A stretch of 64,000 bases of DNA from Cocos nucifera (taxonomy: Eukaryota > Streptophyta > Magnoliopsida > Arecales > Arecaceae). Position 1 is the first letter of the stretch. Every line of letters begins with the position of its first letter. This document shows, piece by piece, positions 23,300 through 35,892 of this stretch. A program made the translations under genes and the position numbers. Under the pieces are notes generated by a model, which was given only the letters and a program-made list of their open reading frames with translations, did not search any database and had not been told where the DNA came from. The DNA lies in assembly GCA_006176705.1 (NCBI GenBank), contig QRFJ01000048.1, forward strand, positions 2,134,919-2,198,918, given 5' to 3'.

Positions 23300-25130
23300 T
23301 TGGAATCTCTTTGTCATGCAATAGGGGCACATTCAGAAAACATTGTTAAAATCAAATCTGACCATCTGAAGTTATCACCCACAATCAGTTATTTGATCTA
23401 TTCAAAACCTGCCAAATAGAAAGCTTTGGTAAACCAGAAAGCAAGGTTTTTTAATTTATAGTTAGTTTCTTCTGCTACATACTTGCAATTTCATGGTTGA
23501 CCAAGACAGAAGGAAGTCTTATAGTCTAGCTTTGATGTTAAGTTTTTCGTACAATCACGTTTAAACATTTTAAAACATTCTATGATATAGAAATAGTGAC
23601 AGATGAGAATTTGATTACCCTGCTGATGTTGATGCCATCTAAGTGAAAAGCTTGATGGTTGACATCAATTTGAAGGCAGATGTTGCAAAGATAAGCTATT
23701 CAGTAAATGCTGATTTGATTTGCAAGTCAATGACTCAAGGCTGATTTGTAATTATCACTGTGACAGACATGTAGCTTACATATATCCAGTATTCAAAATA
23801 ATGTGATTTTTAAAGTAACTAAAATTAATATAGTTCGTTTTGAATTGACTTAGATGCTGTCAAAGTTTTTCACTTCTGGTCTTCAAGAGCTGATTGTCTT
23901 TTGCATATACCATGAAATAGTTAGTTTAATTTTGTTTTATGTTTCTGTAGTTTTTTATGAAGATAAATAGAATAATGAAGAATGTAAGTGTTCTCCATAG
24001 CTTTTTTTTCCTAGGTCGTCATCTGGGAGAATGAATATACAATGAAACTACTGCAGAAAGGTCTCTCTCTGATTTTTGATTGGGTTAATGAAACTGGATG
24101 CATGCTAAGATTTCTCTCACTAAATCTAAATTCTTCATTTTTCCTCTCATACTTTTTGATTCTTAAAACGTTGTCATGTTTCCATTTTCATCTTTGGAGA
24201 ACAGTTTACATTACCTAACTGGAATTGAAGATACTAAATATTTGCATGTTTCCATCAAGCAGTCTTTTTGTAGGCAGAGTTGTATCAAGAGCAGTTTTAT
24301 TCCCGATGCCATGCATCAACTTTACATGATATGCTTATTTTTTTCTTCCATTTCTGCTAGCTGAGTTAAAAAATGAATCTGTTCGTGGCTATCTCTACCT
24401 TGTAAAAAAAAAAAGAAAAATATGTTTGTGGCTTAATAAATTTTCAGGTATTGGATTGAAGCATATCGAATTAGATTGGAGCATCAGTCAGAACAGTCCT
24501 AAGATATTCTTAGTTGATCCAGCATTGAAAACTAAAACTTGTTAAGTGATTTACATTTTATTCAAACTAGTCATTTTAATTTAATGAGATTACATTGGTT
24601 GTTCATAATATATGCATGATGTTAATTGTTTGAACCAAGCGAACAAAAGAATGTTTTAAAGTTTTTCTAAGTATGCTGAAATATCCTATAAATTATATTT
24701 GTTGATTAAATATCGGGAGTTATTGCTTGAAATATCATGTAATTTATCGAATTCCTTAAAATATTTTCTTACACTCATTTTCTTCTCAACCTATTTTCTT
24801 AGATTATTTTTGGTCTATTTGATTGTAGAACGTATTTTTTTTCTTTTCTAGATTCTAGGATTAAAAAAAATTATTTTAAAAATAAATTGATTTTATTACA
24901 TTGTAGACACTTAGAGATTTATCTTCATAGTTTCTCTAACCTTTTCTGTAAATATGTGTCCACAATATTAGGGTCATGAGCATTTTTCACCCCTAAAAAG
25001 AAATTATTATTGATCATTATATGTTAGCCTCTTAAAAAATTTAACTTCAGTATCCTTTACTTTCTTTTTTTTTATATATTTATTTTAGATACAAGGTATC
25101 GAAGATTATTTTTTAAGGCTAGAATTTATA
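23300..25130. other. Intron-like low-copy DNA
   Basis: The stretch is T-rich with no frame longer than about 60 codons and no recognised domain. It probably belongs to the same former or present gene as the SSXT exon. Confidence 0.4.
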
Positions 25131-25136
25131 TATACA

Positions 25137-25152
25137 TACATACATACATACA

Positions 25153-25186
<34 letters not shown>

Positions 25187-25211
25187 GACACACACACACA
25201 TATATATATAA
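25137..25211. repeat. (TACA)n, (CA)n and (TA)n compound microsatellite
   Basis: About eleven ACAT units are followed by short CACA and TATA runs. Confidence 0.95.
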
Positions 25212-25949
25212 CACTTAGATTTTTATTTGATCCAGTATTTATCTTTTCAAAAAAACAGTAGAGTATCTTAAGGGAGTTGATGAATTCATCAAAGTATGCA
25301 TGTTGGAGATTGGAACATTATTGAGAATTGATGGTAAAAGTAAGGATAGCTTGAAAGCTTGATAAGACTTAGTCGATTTAAATATACGACCATCTCTTCA
25401 TTCCAAAGCTCTAGATCTGAAAAGGACCTTGTTGCCACCAGCTTGTTTCACATTGAGTAAAAAGCAGAAGACAAGCATATTCTCTTGGTATAGTAAAAGT
25501 AAGCTTAGAACTTGTGTATAAAGTATAGAATATCAGTTGGAACTTGTTTATTCCATGCTTTGAGTTTTAGTGTTTACTTTCTTTTATATTCAGAAATCTA
25601 ATGATGTATGACTTTATTCTTTAAATTTTGATAAAATTAAAAAAATAATTATGATAATTTTTTTTGAGACTACCATTATGTATGTTTAGTTCTCTTTAAT
25701 ATAATTATGAAGATTATCTTATTTGTAATTATTTCATCTCTTTGAAGCTACTAGTCTTCATATATTATTTTAATGATACAAGATGCTTAAATAAGTTACC
25801 AATGTATTATTTCTATTTTAATTTATTATTATAGGTGATCCACGTTTTGAAATTAAATAGGACAATAATGTCTAAAAGTTGATTATTTATTCATATTTTA
25901 TTATTAATAGTAGAGGTCCAATTATATCCATGTTTTAGTAACTTCTATG
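25212..25949. other. Intergenic or intronic DNA, no gene seen
   Basis: No coding frame or repeat similarity is visible apart from A/T bias. Confidence 0.45.
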
Positions 25950-26228
25950 AATTCTAATACGTGTGTATTTAATTACCCATATTTAATAAAGGAGGGTATA
26001 TACTAGATCTATACCCACGTATATACTCTAACCTATGTTAAATATTATGTGGGTAAAGTAGGGGATACATATACAGAAAGAAATAATATAGGTATACGCT
26101 ACACCCATGTCGAACATACTCATGTTTAACCAAACATGTGTACCAATATTGGTGTAGGCATATTTTCATATATTTTAGGCCTTTATCTATGTATCTTTCA
26201 CATGGGTGTATCTAGTTTTCTTATAGTG
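25950..26228. mobile_element. Possible CACTA terminal fragment
   Basis: The right limit reads TTTTCTTATAGTG, the complement of the CACTATAAGAAAA-type CACTA terminus. The preceding 250 bases are full of short repeats such as GGGTATA, TACACCCATG and GTGTAGG. I did not find a matching opposite end, so it may be a truncated copy. Confidence 0.4.
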
Positions 26229-26308
26229 AAACCATGATTTTAATTTTTCAAAAGTAAACAAAAAATTATCAAATTTTTTTTTGCATTAATACGAAGCATG
26301 GATCCTGG

Positions 26309-26320
26309 GCTCTGATACTA
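26309..26320 (-). other. Primer-binding site next to a family C LTR
   Basis: The minus strand reads TAGTATCAGAGC, one base different from the initiator-Met primer site TGGTATCAGAGC. It shows that the LTR at 26323 is the 5' LTR of a minus-strand element whose body is largely gone. Confidence 0.6.
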
Positions 26321-26322
26321 CA

Positions 26323-26751
26323 TGTTAGATAATTTAAATTTTTATATCTAGATCGTGCTCCAATATTTACGCAAAATCAAAATAAAACATACTTTACGTC
26401 ATCGTCTCACCAACGCGATAACTACGTAGCCCGCAGAGCATCAGATCCATCTTCCGTAGGCAGCTCGTCTTTTCTCTTCTCATTCTCCATCTTAATACGG
26501 ACGATTGATGAAAATCATCACGCCCTTCTGAGAGTTAGAGAAAAGGGATCAGACCATCTCTATTTATACATGCACTTGTCTTATCCCATCAGAAGATTTA
26601 ATCCTGATTAGAGTAAGAATTTCAGTTTAAGTCTTATTAGGAATAGAATTCTTTAATTAATTGGACTCCCCATAATTGATTTAGGACTTGATCCAATGAG
26701 TTAAATCTAACTAAGTAATAATTAGGCCACATTATGGAGTTAAATACAACA
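26323..26751 (-). mobile_element. Family C 5' LTR, nearly solo (minus orientation)
   Basis: The sequence starts TGTTAGATAATTT and ends TACAACA, so it has TG...CA ends. It matches 6550-6767 plus 8314-8534. It keeps the uninterrupted CTGAGAGTTAGAGAAAAG site (26528-26545) that is split by the Pack-MULE in the other copy. Only a few bases of the retroelement interior remain on its left. Confidence 0.82.
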
Positions 26752-28605
26752 AACCTAGTTTGTGGAAATTGAAACATGAGTTGATCCTAGTTTATACAAG
26801 AGCGTTAAGTTTTCATAGAAATTAAAGGATTTTTCAAGTTGGGATATGTAGACCACATCCTCCAGTGATAATATATACAAGGGATTGGTAGTTTTCACAG
26901 GGTTTGGTGGGATTTGGTGATTGTGAGGGGAGATTTTAGGTATTAGGCAAAAGCATTGCCATGGCCTACTCATAAAGAACATGCTTTTTGATATGGTAAG
27001 GACAGTTGTGCTAACCAAAGCCCAGGGGAGCTGATTTAAATACCTCTATATTTTAGTGAATTCGATGTCTATAATCTTTGACATCATATTTTAGGTAAGT
27101 TTGATGGTGCAGCTGGATGATGATCAGGGTCTGTCATTTATTTATTATTATTTTTTCTAAGACTTAGCACCGGGCAGAGCTCCAGGCTCTAGGTTTGAAG
27201 TGATTGAGGCGGCATGCAGCAACATGGAGATCACGCTTAACAAATTAACTAAACATAACTTTGGATCTTGAATGCGTTAAAAGAAATGCATAGCAAGCTT
27301 TACAAGATTTTTGATTCATGGATCATGGATCATAGTATTGCCAGGCAGCAAGATTACACAATGAGATGGTACGTAGAATGCAAATGGGGCCACCGCAAAA
27401 GCCAAATTGACATTGTTCGAGCTAGGTCGCGAGGCTGGCGGCTGGCCCTAGTAGAAATTTTATGTTCTCCCCAGCCCAGTCCATTTCGCATCCTTTGGTG
27501 GAGAATGAATCAAGAATTATCTTGCGGATGGACATGGAAAAACATGTTACATGTAGCACTGCAGTAACCTTAATTTCAAAGCCAACGATCCATGGGTTTT
27601 GGTCAAGAGTTGGTGAACACAATATATTGGACTTCGGGTGAGGAATTCTCGTGGTTGCATGGTTGGATGGAAGCGTTGGTACGGGAAGGAAAGAGACCAG
27701 CGGGCATGCACACAAGACAGGGCTTCGGCAGGGACATGATCTGAAACTTTTTTCTTGGGCGTGTAGGCGCGAGTTCCCGACCAGATGTGCATGCGCGCAC
27801 ACGATGTGCACGATTTGAAGCCAACTGATAGGCCTCATTTGATTCGTGAGGAGAATTTTTATTATTATTATTTTTAAGAAGCTGACGAACAAAAAAGTGA
27901 TTTTGCATTTATGAAAAAAATGATACATTTCAGAATTATATATGTTTAACTTTTATTTTTCTTAAAAAGTTATATCAAATATTTATTATTTTTTTAATAA
28001 AAAAAATTATTTTATTCTATTTAAAAGATTTAAGGTATTTTTGAAAAAAAAAAAACTTCAATTTCTAGTTGGTAGGAAAGTGACTTTTTTATGTCCCACA
28101 TGAAATTTTTTTTTTTCCCATGAATTGTAGAAACTTTATTTCCTTGAAAAAGTACTTTCTTATCTACCTTTAAAAACTCTAATCAAATATAAATCATTTC
28201 TCCATTTTTATGTTAACCACACTTTCTTCTTTCCTCTTCCCGCGAATCCAAAATTATTAGCCTACAAAGAAAAAATGATTTTTGTGAACAACCGAGAAAA
28301 AGTTAATTGATAGATGAGCATGATATTATGACCTGTAAATCTAACAAACCCACCTACCTACCTAACCCATGTATTTGGGTGAGATTTTTTAAAGCCAAGT
28401 CAATTAGGGAACAAACAAATCAACTCTACTATAAATGAATGACCTTGGGTTTAAACTCCTATACATGATGGATGCCATGAGTGAAACATATGCAAACCGA
28501 TCAGCTCTCAGATCCAACTATGTTGATAGTTCTCTAATTTTTATTCATTTAAAGAAGAAAGAAGGATTTTAGAGTGATAGACTATCATGGATTCAGCCGT
28601 AGGTG
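26752..28605. other. Intergenic DNA, no gene recognised
   Basis: ORFs at 27268-27567 plus and 27422-27928 minus overlap each other and show no domain or codon pattern I recognise. The right part (27850-28300) is rich in A/T homopolymers. Confidence 0.4.
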
Positions 28606-30177
28606 TGTCACAAAGGGTGTCGGCGTGGGCGTAGCATAGTGCTACAAAAAGTTTGGTATGAGCCCAAATTTGTAATGCTTCTTGATATTTTGGAATCCTT
28701 GAGGTGGAGTTTAGATGGATATCTTGTTGGAATTTTGAGGGGAGTAATGGTTTGCCAAGGAGCGGCATAGCTGTGGCATGATATAGGGGGCACAGGAAGC
28801 TTAATATTTGGCATGCATGGCAATAAACCGCCAAAAATTATATGGATACTTAAGGATTTCTTTTGCTTTAAGAAGAGGCGGAGCTTTGGCTGGAATCCTA
28901 ACTCCCCTAGGCCCATAGGACACAGGCCCGCCATGGCATGGTTGCGGAGCAAAGGCGGTGTCACGTTCGAATGGTCTCGCATAGAGGTATTCATTGCAAT
29001 GCTGGTCAAACAAGCAGGCCATATTGTGTGGAGAGGAGATATCTAAGAGGTTGACCCTCGAGGAAATGTCCAGATTACTCTATGCATTCTTGATTTCTTT
29101 AATAGAGTGAAGAGGTGGTAAAGAACTAGTCAGACAAAAGTTTGACCTACCTAAGCAGGCAAATCTCATGAGTTTTATGGGGTGCTGTCATGCAGGGATT
29201 CACAAGAGCCGATTGGCAGTGGAGTATAAGCTTGGCTTATGGAATATCAGTCAAGGTATATGCCTTGAAGTTGGACCAAGGATCAAGGATGGCCAAGAGA
29301 GTCGTCCCGAGGATAATTGGATGCAAGGATCAATTAGTCGAATATATTTACTTGATGGGTAGACTTGGATGCCAATGTCGTGGTAGTGCATAAAGTGCGA
29401 GCAAGCCATGGACAGAGGATGCTAGGTGGTATAACCATGGACCTTCAGGACCGTGGTAGTGCATAGTGACATGCAAGCAGGCCATAAACATTATCGAGTG
29501 GTATGACCATTAATGAAAAGGCATGTCGAGGATATATGCAAGATCGAGATTGTGGCATAAGAGCTTGTGGGGTAGCTTGGATAGCGGCATTCGAGAGGGC
29601 TTGGATGTGCATGATTGATCATGGCTTCCAGTGGCTGTGGGGCATATCGGCTTGGCAGTTCGAATGGATGACACTAGAGATGGATTTGCTCGAGCCTTAT
29701 GTATAGCAATGGCATTGCATGGTCATGTCATATAGATTTGATCTGTGTGTTCCTGAAGGGTAGGTTGGTAACTTGTGGATTAATGGTATAGTGGTTATGC
29801 CATGGCATTAAAGTACTTAGAAGATTGAGGCATCTTGGATGAGCAGTACTTGACTTAAAAGGCAAGGCCTTAAAGTTAGTATAGAGGTGCGAAGCTATGG
29901 AGCACACACGAGGAGAGTTTATCTTATAGTAGGAAGGTGCACATGAGCGTTACATTTGATCCAAAGGGTCGGATTGCTTATAGGCACTTGAGGGTGTCGC
30001 ATATATTCAGCTCAACATAGTTGTTGGACAGGGACATAGACATGCATGCTTGGCTATATGGTTGGACTATTGCTTGCTTATATGTATGTCCAAGAGAATG
30101 ACTCAGGAGGGCTGGCCTTAGTGTATGGCATGTTGGGATGCCGCATGGATGTTTGGGTTAGTAAAACACCATTAACA
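28606..30177 (+). mobile_element. Family B LTR, probable solo LTR
   Basis: Long parts match 4153-5568 in reverse complement, for example the GGTGGAGTTTAGATGGAT zone near 28695 and the GCCGCATGGATGTTTGGGT zone near 30140. It starts TGTCACAAAG and ends ATTAACA. Flanking pentamers AGGTG (28601-28605) and AGATG (30179-30183) agree at four of five bases. No primer site or polypurine tract adjoins it. The ORFs inside (28608-29009 minus, 29168-29393 plus) are not genes. Confidence 0.62.
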
Positions 30178-31525
30178 AGATGCAGCATCTTGTGAGCACT
30201 TGGGATTTAGTTGCATTTTAGCTAGAGGCTGAGAGCTTTTTTGGAGTCCATGAGGATTCAACTATATTGGAACCTAACTTGACCTGACCAACTACAAGCC
30301 TTACTATTAATGCATATGAATTACTTAAGTGGGAGAAATTTTTGAAAGAAGACTATGATCCGATTGATTAGAGGAAATGATCTTGAATGTATTTTCAGAA
30401 AGAATGACTACAATTCTTTAAAAACTTTTTAAAATATTTTTTAGAATAATATATATTGCTGCTGAGGATCAATCTCACTCAAGCCAATGAGTTGAAGAGC
30501 TGGATGAGGTGGTCAACAGACCTATGTAGTTGGTCGGAGATTTTGATGCAGTTGATAATAGTTAGATATTTGCTCCAACATTTGGGTCAACTTTGAAATA
30601 TTACAAGTAGAAAAAGTCCACTTATTAGAAATTTTTTCATTGAGGATCTTCCGATGCCTAAGTCAGATCACCTCAATGTAATAATAGAGGTTTTGAGTGG
30701 AAGGTAGAGAGATCCAGAGTCTATATCAGTGTGTCCATGTGGAAGAGAGAGAGGGTTAGAGCCTCTATGATACTCTACTCTACACTCACTATGGGCTTAA
30801 CTTGAGACTTAAGAGCTTCATTGGATTTATCTAGAAGACCCTAAGGGAATGGTTTATATAGATGAGGGTCGGAGTCTGTCGCAATCAAAATCTTGGGACG
30901 TGCAAAGGGGTTTGTTGAGGATAACTGCTTACACATCCAAAAGATATGATGAGATATGTATCTCTTGATTATGGAGATCGTTTTGCTATTGTGGGTAAAC
31001 TATAATCATGTAGGAGATTTAAATATTTCTAGATATCTTTTGGGATGGCTATATGGCGAGAATTGGTTGGCCAAGATGAAAACTTTTTTGTGTCAAGCTC
31101 TAATTGATTGATTGAGCCATGTTGATTGGGGCCAGTTTTGAAGTATATCAATATATATAAATAAATAAATTAATATTTATATTTAATTTAAATTATTAGT
31201 TTTTATTATCATTACATTTTTAAAGAATAAATGTAATATTATCTTTTTGAGTATCTTGTTTGTGATGCATAATACATTTAAAAAAATAACAAGAATAGCT
31301 TGGTTAAAAGAGTGTTAGATTGAAAAGCAAAGAGAATATTAAACCGAAGATATAAACATTGCATGTTTCATTTACATCAATGTTGAATTCTATACTTCTT
31401 TTTTTTTTTAGCTCATTCTTTGATTTTTCTATCTCAATTTAAAACATAGAATCATTTGTGATGCAACAAAGATCATTCATTATTATTCATGAAGATGATC
31501 ACATGCTTGATGAATTCCACTAAAT
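30178..31525. other. Unassigned repeat-like DNA
   Basis: No coding frame is seen. The zone 30640-30900 has GGTTTATATAGATGAGGG, which looks like an LTR promoter, but no LTR ends could be defined. Confidence 0.3.
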
Positions 31526-32061
31526 CACTACTATAGAACAGGACTACGACAGTGGTTTGTAACTGCCACCGTATCCTAAAAAATTGCTGTTATAGGTTAT
31601 GACAATGGTTAGCTAACCGCTACCATTGCGGTCGTCGCCGTAGGTCTATGACAGTAGTTATTGCAGTAGTTATTCGAACTACCACCATATAAAGCCTATG
31701 GCAGTGGTTTCCAAACCACTTCCATAAGTTGAGCTAAAGCAACGATTTACTAACCGCTACCATAGGTTGAGCTATGACAGTGATTTTTTAACCACTGTCA
31801 TAGATTTATCTATTACAGCGATTACAAAACCACTATCATAGGTCTAATATAGCGATTTCATAACTGCTGCCATAGGTTAATAGCAGTGGTTGGAACGTAA
31901 CTTATGGCAGTGCTTGACACACCTACGATAGAGGTTTTGCAACTACTGCCGTAGCTTCTGAATAATAAAAAATATAAAATTTTTAATTTTTTATATATTT
32001 TATCCGATAAATATAGTGATATATATAACACAAGAAAAATATAAGAAAATATTATTGTTAA
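31526..32061 (-). mobile_element. CACTA copy 2, 3' terminal segment (minus orientation)
   Basis: It starts CACTACTATAGAACAGG, a diverged CACTA terminus. It is followed by dozens of short subterminal units like AACCGCTACCATAGG in both orientations, as in 21960-22430 of copy 1. The A/T-rich 31970-32061 matches the zone after the copy 1 stop codon. The family D elements interrupt it at 32062. The rest continues at 40068. Confidence 0.8.
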
Positions 32062-32881
32062 TGTAAAAATTGGTCATCGTCGGAATTCGCCGAAGTTGAG
32101 GCCGATGAGGTTGCCACCGGGGACCTGCAAATTAAAGTCTCACTCGGAGCCGGTGGGGGGTGGCTCCGGCAGGACCCTCCGACGCTCAAGTCAGCTCCAG
32201 TCAACAGAAATGGAGTGCTCGGTAGAGTTTTGAGGAAGAAAAAAGGATTTTCAGAACCTGGCCTAAGTGTATCCGGAAGGTCCTTTTTATAGAGGGAGCT
32301 TATTGTAACCGCCTTGATTAATGATTGTCGTAACTGTCCTGATCAATATCGATCGTTATTGACTCGATAAATACCGATTGTTATTATCATGTAACCATAG
32401 TGGGATCGCTTGTCGGAATCCATCATAAGAAGTTTGGCTTTCATGGAAGTTCGGCCATTGAGAAGCCCGTCCGCTGAAGAAGTTCGTAAGGATTCCGACT
32501 TCCGTAGAAGTCCGACTGCTGGAGAAGTCCGCAGAAAGTTTGGCTTTCGTAGAAGCTCGACTGCTGGAGGAGTCCGTAGGGAGTCCGACTTTCGTAGAAG
32601 CTCGACTGCTGGAGGAGTCCGTAGGGAGTCCGACTTCCGTAGAAGCTCGACCGCTGGAGAAGTTCGATCGAGGGACTATTGCTGTGGAATTCAGCCGGCT
32701 GAAGGATCGGCCACTTGAAGAGTTCGGCCGCTGGGAGTTCGAAGGAGCTCGGTCACTTAGTAGTTCGATCGGCTGTAATAGTTCGGCCAAGACCCATCCG
32801 CTAAAGTTCTTCCATGGCTACTGGCCGCATCAAGCTGGGCACCGAACTTGACTTCGGCAGGAGCGGGGTTTATCCCCAACA
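32062..32881 (-). repeat. Family D LTR L1 (3' LTR, minus orientation)
   Basis: It runs from TGTAAAAATTGGTCATCG to TTTATCCCCAACA and is the reverse complement of L3. It is followed by CTAGCCCCCCACTCCCGAG, the complement of the polypurine tract that precedes L3. A TATA box (TATAAAAAGG on the minus strand) is at 32282-32291. Inside is a short array of about 30-60-bp units containing GAAGTCCGACT. Confidence 0.82.
32435..32665. repeat. Short tandem units within family D LTR
   Basis: A unit of roughly 55-60 bp containing AGAAGCTCGACTGCTGGAG and AGTCCGTAGGGAGTCCGAC is repeated about four times with changes. L2 (35280-35480) and L3 (39430-39650) carry the same array in reverse complement, so it is an LTR property. 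The long ORFs over it are a by-product of repeat length. Confidence 0.75.
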
Positions 32882-33217
32882 CTAGCCCCCCACTCCCGAG
32901 TTCGAAACTCGAAGGAAGGGAGTGCAGACAAGACGACTGTCGAAGTCTTCTTTCGAACCTCGTGCTGGTCCATGTCGAAGCTCGAGGAAGATTTCATCTC
33001 CGGCTAAAGTTGATGCTGAAGTTGAAGCTCTTTAGCTGAGGTTGATACGGTCACTCGGGAGAGATCCTATCTCTCACCGAGGTCGAAGTCGATGCTCTTC
33101 AATCGAGGTCGGCCCAGTCACTCGGGGGAGATCTTATTTGATCGAGGTTGATAGGGTTGCTCAAGGGAGATCTTATCTCCTTTGGCTGAGGTTGATGTGG
33201 GTGCTCACGTTAGAACG

Positions 33218-33850
33218 AGGTCCTCCTCCCGTTCCTAATGGGCTGTGGGGGCACATTCGGACTGTCCTCCATCTTCCTTCGTCTCGTCTAAGGTGAACGA
33301 GGCCTTCGACTTTGCTCGCGTTAGGACGAGGTCCTCCTCCTATTCCTAAATGGGCTGTGGGGGCACATGCGAACCATCGTCCGAGCCTCTCCCCCCATCT
33401 CATCCTTTGTGAACGAGGCCTTCAACTTTGCTCGCATTAGGATGAGGTCCTCCTCCTGTTCCTAACGGGCTGTGGAGGCACACTCGGACCATCGTCCATC
33501 TCCCCCCGTCTCGTCTAAGGTGAACGAGGCCTTCGACTTTGCTCGCGTTAGGATGAGGTCCTCCTCCTGTTTCTAACGGGCTGTGGGGGCACACTCGGAC
33601 CGTCATCCATCTCCTCCCATCTCGTCTAAGGTGAACGAGGCCTTTGATTTGCTCACATTAGGACGAGGTCCTCCTCCTGTTTCTAACGGGCTGTGGGGGC
33701 ACATACGGACCGTCGTCCGTGCCTCTCCCTCCATCTCGTCCTTTATGAACGAGGCCTTCGACTTTGCTCGCATTAGGACGAGGTCCTCCTCCTGTTCCTA
33801 ACGGACTATGGGGGCACATACGGACCGTCGTCCATGCCTCTCCTCCCATC
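33218..33850. repeat. 110-116-bp tandem array, family D interior (minus copy)
   Basis: The string GTCCTCCTCC recurs at 33220, 33331, 33447, 33558, 33668 and 33783. Each lies in a unit that also has ACGGGCTGTGGGGGCAC and GAACGAGGCCTTCGACTTTG. The mirror array is at 38280-38900. Confidence 0.88.
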
Positions 33851-34324
33851 TCGTCCTTTGTGAATGATGCCTTTGTGAATGAGGTCTTCGCTCGGAAGAG
33901 ATCTTATCTTTAGCCAAGGTTGATGGTCTTTGATCTGCTCATGTTAGAACGAGATTTTCCTTCTGTTCCTAACGCGGTGACTATTGGCTGCTCCTTCGCA
34001 GTCATCGTACAGTTTTTGCATCTAGAAATAATATTATCAAAAGAAAAGAATTTTACCGAAGGAAAGTTACGGACAGCACATCCCCATTTCAGGGTCGTCG
34101 GGGCGTTCTTCCTCTGAGTTCCCTCGGACAGTAAGTCCCGTCTAGACGACCTCCTCTATCTCATGCTGGCCTCTTTAATTTGGAGCATGCTTCTCTTGGC
34201 TTGGATGCTGGGAGGTGACGAATCACCGATGTATCTAGCCCCTCCCCAAGGTAACGTTGATGATGCCGTGAGGCGGCCGACCTTGTAGTTTCTGGTTACA
34301 GCAGTGCTCTTAGCCGATCTTCTC

Positions 34325-34480
34325 CTGCTTCAGGGTGGCGTCGAAGGAATTTACCCCGCCGAGCTCTTCAATCTCATCTTGGAGCTGAATGTATTCCTCA
34401 GTGTCATGGCCGTGGTCGCGATGGTAGGGGCATTACTTGCTTCGATCGCACACGTTTGAGGAGGCCATAGTCCTTTAGGT
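34325..34480 (-). pseudogene. Family D gag zinc-knuckle region (minus copy)
   Basis: The minus strand encodes CPYHRDHGHDTEEYIQLQDE followed by IEEL. This is the gypsy gag segment that normally reads C-x-x-H-x(5)-H-x-T/D-EEC. The second cysteine is replaced by tyrosine. A TAG lies three residues upstream. It is the mirror of the segment at 37645-37740. Confidence 0.62.
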
Positions 34481-34579
34481 CTTGGCGGCTGGCTCTTAAC
34501 TTCGTTGAGAATTCGAGTTAGAGTAGCGGGGTGTAGTTGCGGAACCTTTCAGGAGGAGGACTTCTTCGCGCCCTTCTAT

Positions 34580-35067
34580 TGGGACTTTCTTCGTGTTGAG
34601 CTTGAGAAGTTTGGGCCTTGCTTGCGTGGAACTTCACTTGATAGTGAGCTTCGAAGGAAGGTTCGGCCTCCCTTGAGCCAAACTTCATTCCAATGATGAG
34701 CTTTCGAGGGGAGTTCGGCCTTGCTTCCGTCGAACTTCATTCCGATGATGAGCTGCGGAGTTCGGCCTCACTTATGCCGAACTTCATTCCGTGGGTGAAC
34801 TTTGTTCCGCCCTTGCTTGTGCCGAACTTCACTTGATGGTGAGCTTCGAAGGAAAGTTCGGCCTCACTTGAGCCGAACTTCATTCCAATGATGAGCTTCC
34901 GAGGGGAGTTCGGCCTTGCTTCCACCGAACTTTATTTCGATGATGAGCTGTGGAGTTCGGCCTCACTTATGCCGATCTTCATTCCGTGGGAGAACTTTGT
35001 TCCGCCCTTGCTTGCGCCAAACTTTACTTGATGGTGAGCTTCGAAGGAAAGTTCGGCCTCACTTGAG
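34580..35067. repeat. GAAGTTCGG tandem array (minus copy)
   Basis: Units containing GTTCGGCCTCACTTGAGCC and AACTTCATTCC alternate with TTCCGAGGGGAG units. The array is the complement of 36810-37490. It ends at the broken start of L2. Confidence 0.78.
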
Positions 35068-35890
35068 CCCCACTCCTACCGAAGTCAAGTTCGGTGCCCA
35101 GCTTGATGCAGCCAGTAGCCACGGAAGAACTTCGGCGGATGGATCTTGGCCAAACTATTACAGCCGATCGAACTGCTAAGCGGCCGAGCTCCTTCGAACT
35201 CCCAGCGGCCGAACTCTTTAAGTGGCCGACCCTTCAACCGGCTGAATTCCACAGCAATAGTCCCTCGATCGAACTTCTCCAGTGGCCGAGCTTCTACGAA
35301 AGTCGGACTCCTTGCGGACTCCTCCAACAGTCGAGCTTCTATGGAAGTCGGACTTCCTGCGGACTCCTCCAACAGCCGAGCTTCTATGGAAGCTGGACTT
35401 CCTGCAGACTTCTCCAGCAACCGGACTTCTACGGAAGTCGAACTCCTTGCGGACTTCTTCAGCGGACGGACTTCTCAATGGCCGAACTTTCATGAAAGCC
35501 GAACTTCTTATGATGGATTCAGGCAGGCGATCCCGCTACGGTTACACGATAATAACAATCGACATTTATCGAGTCAATAACGATCGACAATAATGATCGA
35601 TATTGATCAGGACAGTTACGACAATCATTAATCAAGGGGGTTACAACAAGCTCCTTCTATAAAAAGGACCTTCTGGATATACTTAGGCTAGGTTCTGAAA
35701 ACTCTTTTCTCTTCCTCAAAACTCTACCAAGCACTTCATTCCTGTTGACTGGAGTTGACTTGAGCGTCGGAGGGTCCTGCCGGAGCCACCCCCCACTGAC
35801 TCCTAGCGGGACTTTGATTTGCAGATCCCCGGTGGCAACCTCATCGGCCTCAACTCCGACGAACTCCGGCGATGACCAGTTTCTACGTCA
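35068..35890 (+). repeat. Family D LTR L2 (5' LTR, plus orientation)
   Basis: From CACTCCTACCGAAGTC to GTTTCTACGTCA it matches L3. The first 15 or so bases (TGTTGGGGATAAACC in L3) are missing. The TATA box TATAAAAAGG is at 35658-35667. A primer-binding site follows directly. Confidence 0.78.
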
Positions 35891-35892
35891 AT

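Noticed and set aside
23993..24062. AG/GT-bounded block with EYTMKLLQK, considered as the next GIF exon
   Set aside because: The resemblance to the YQAxLQxNLMYL block is too weak, and the LMYLAAIAD core is absent.
27268..27928. ORFs of 99 and 168 residues on opposite strands
   Set aside because: They overlap and contain no recognisable motif or splice context.
33173..33849. Repeated short ORFs with MCPHSPLGTGGGP
   Set aside because: These are one per unit of the 110-116-bp array, not genes.
32356..35593. Serine-rich ORFs with repeats such as SSSSRASTKVGLP
   Set aside because: They come from tandem units within family D LTRs whose length happens to keep the frame open. They occur on both strands.
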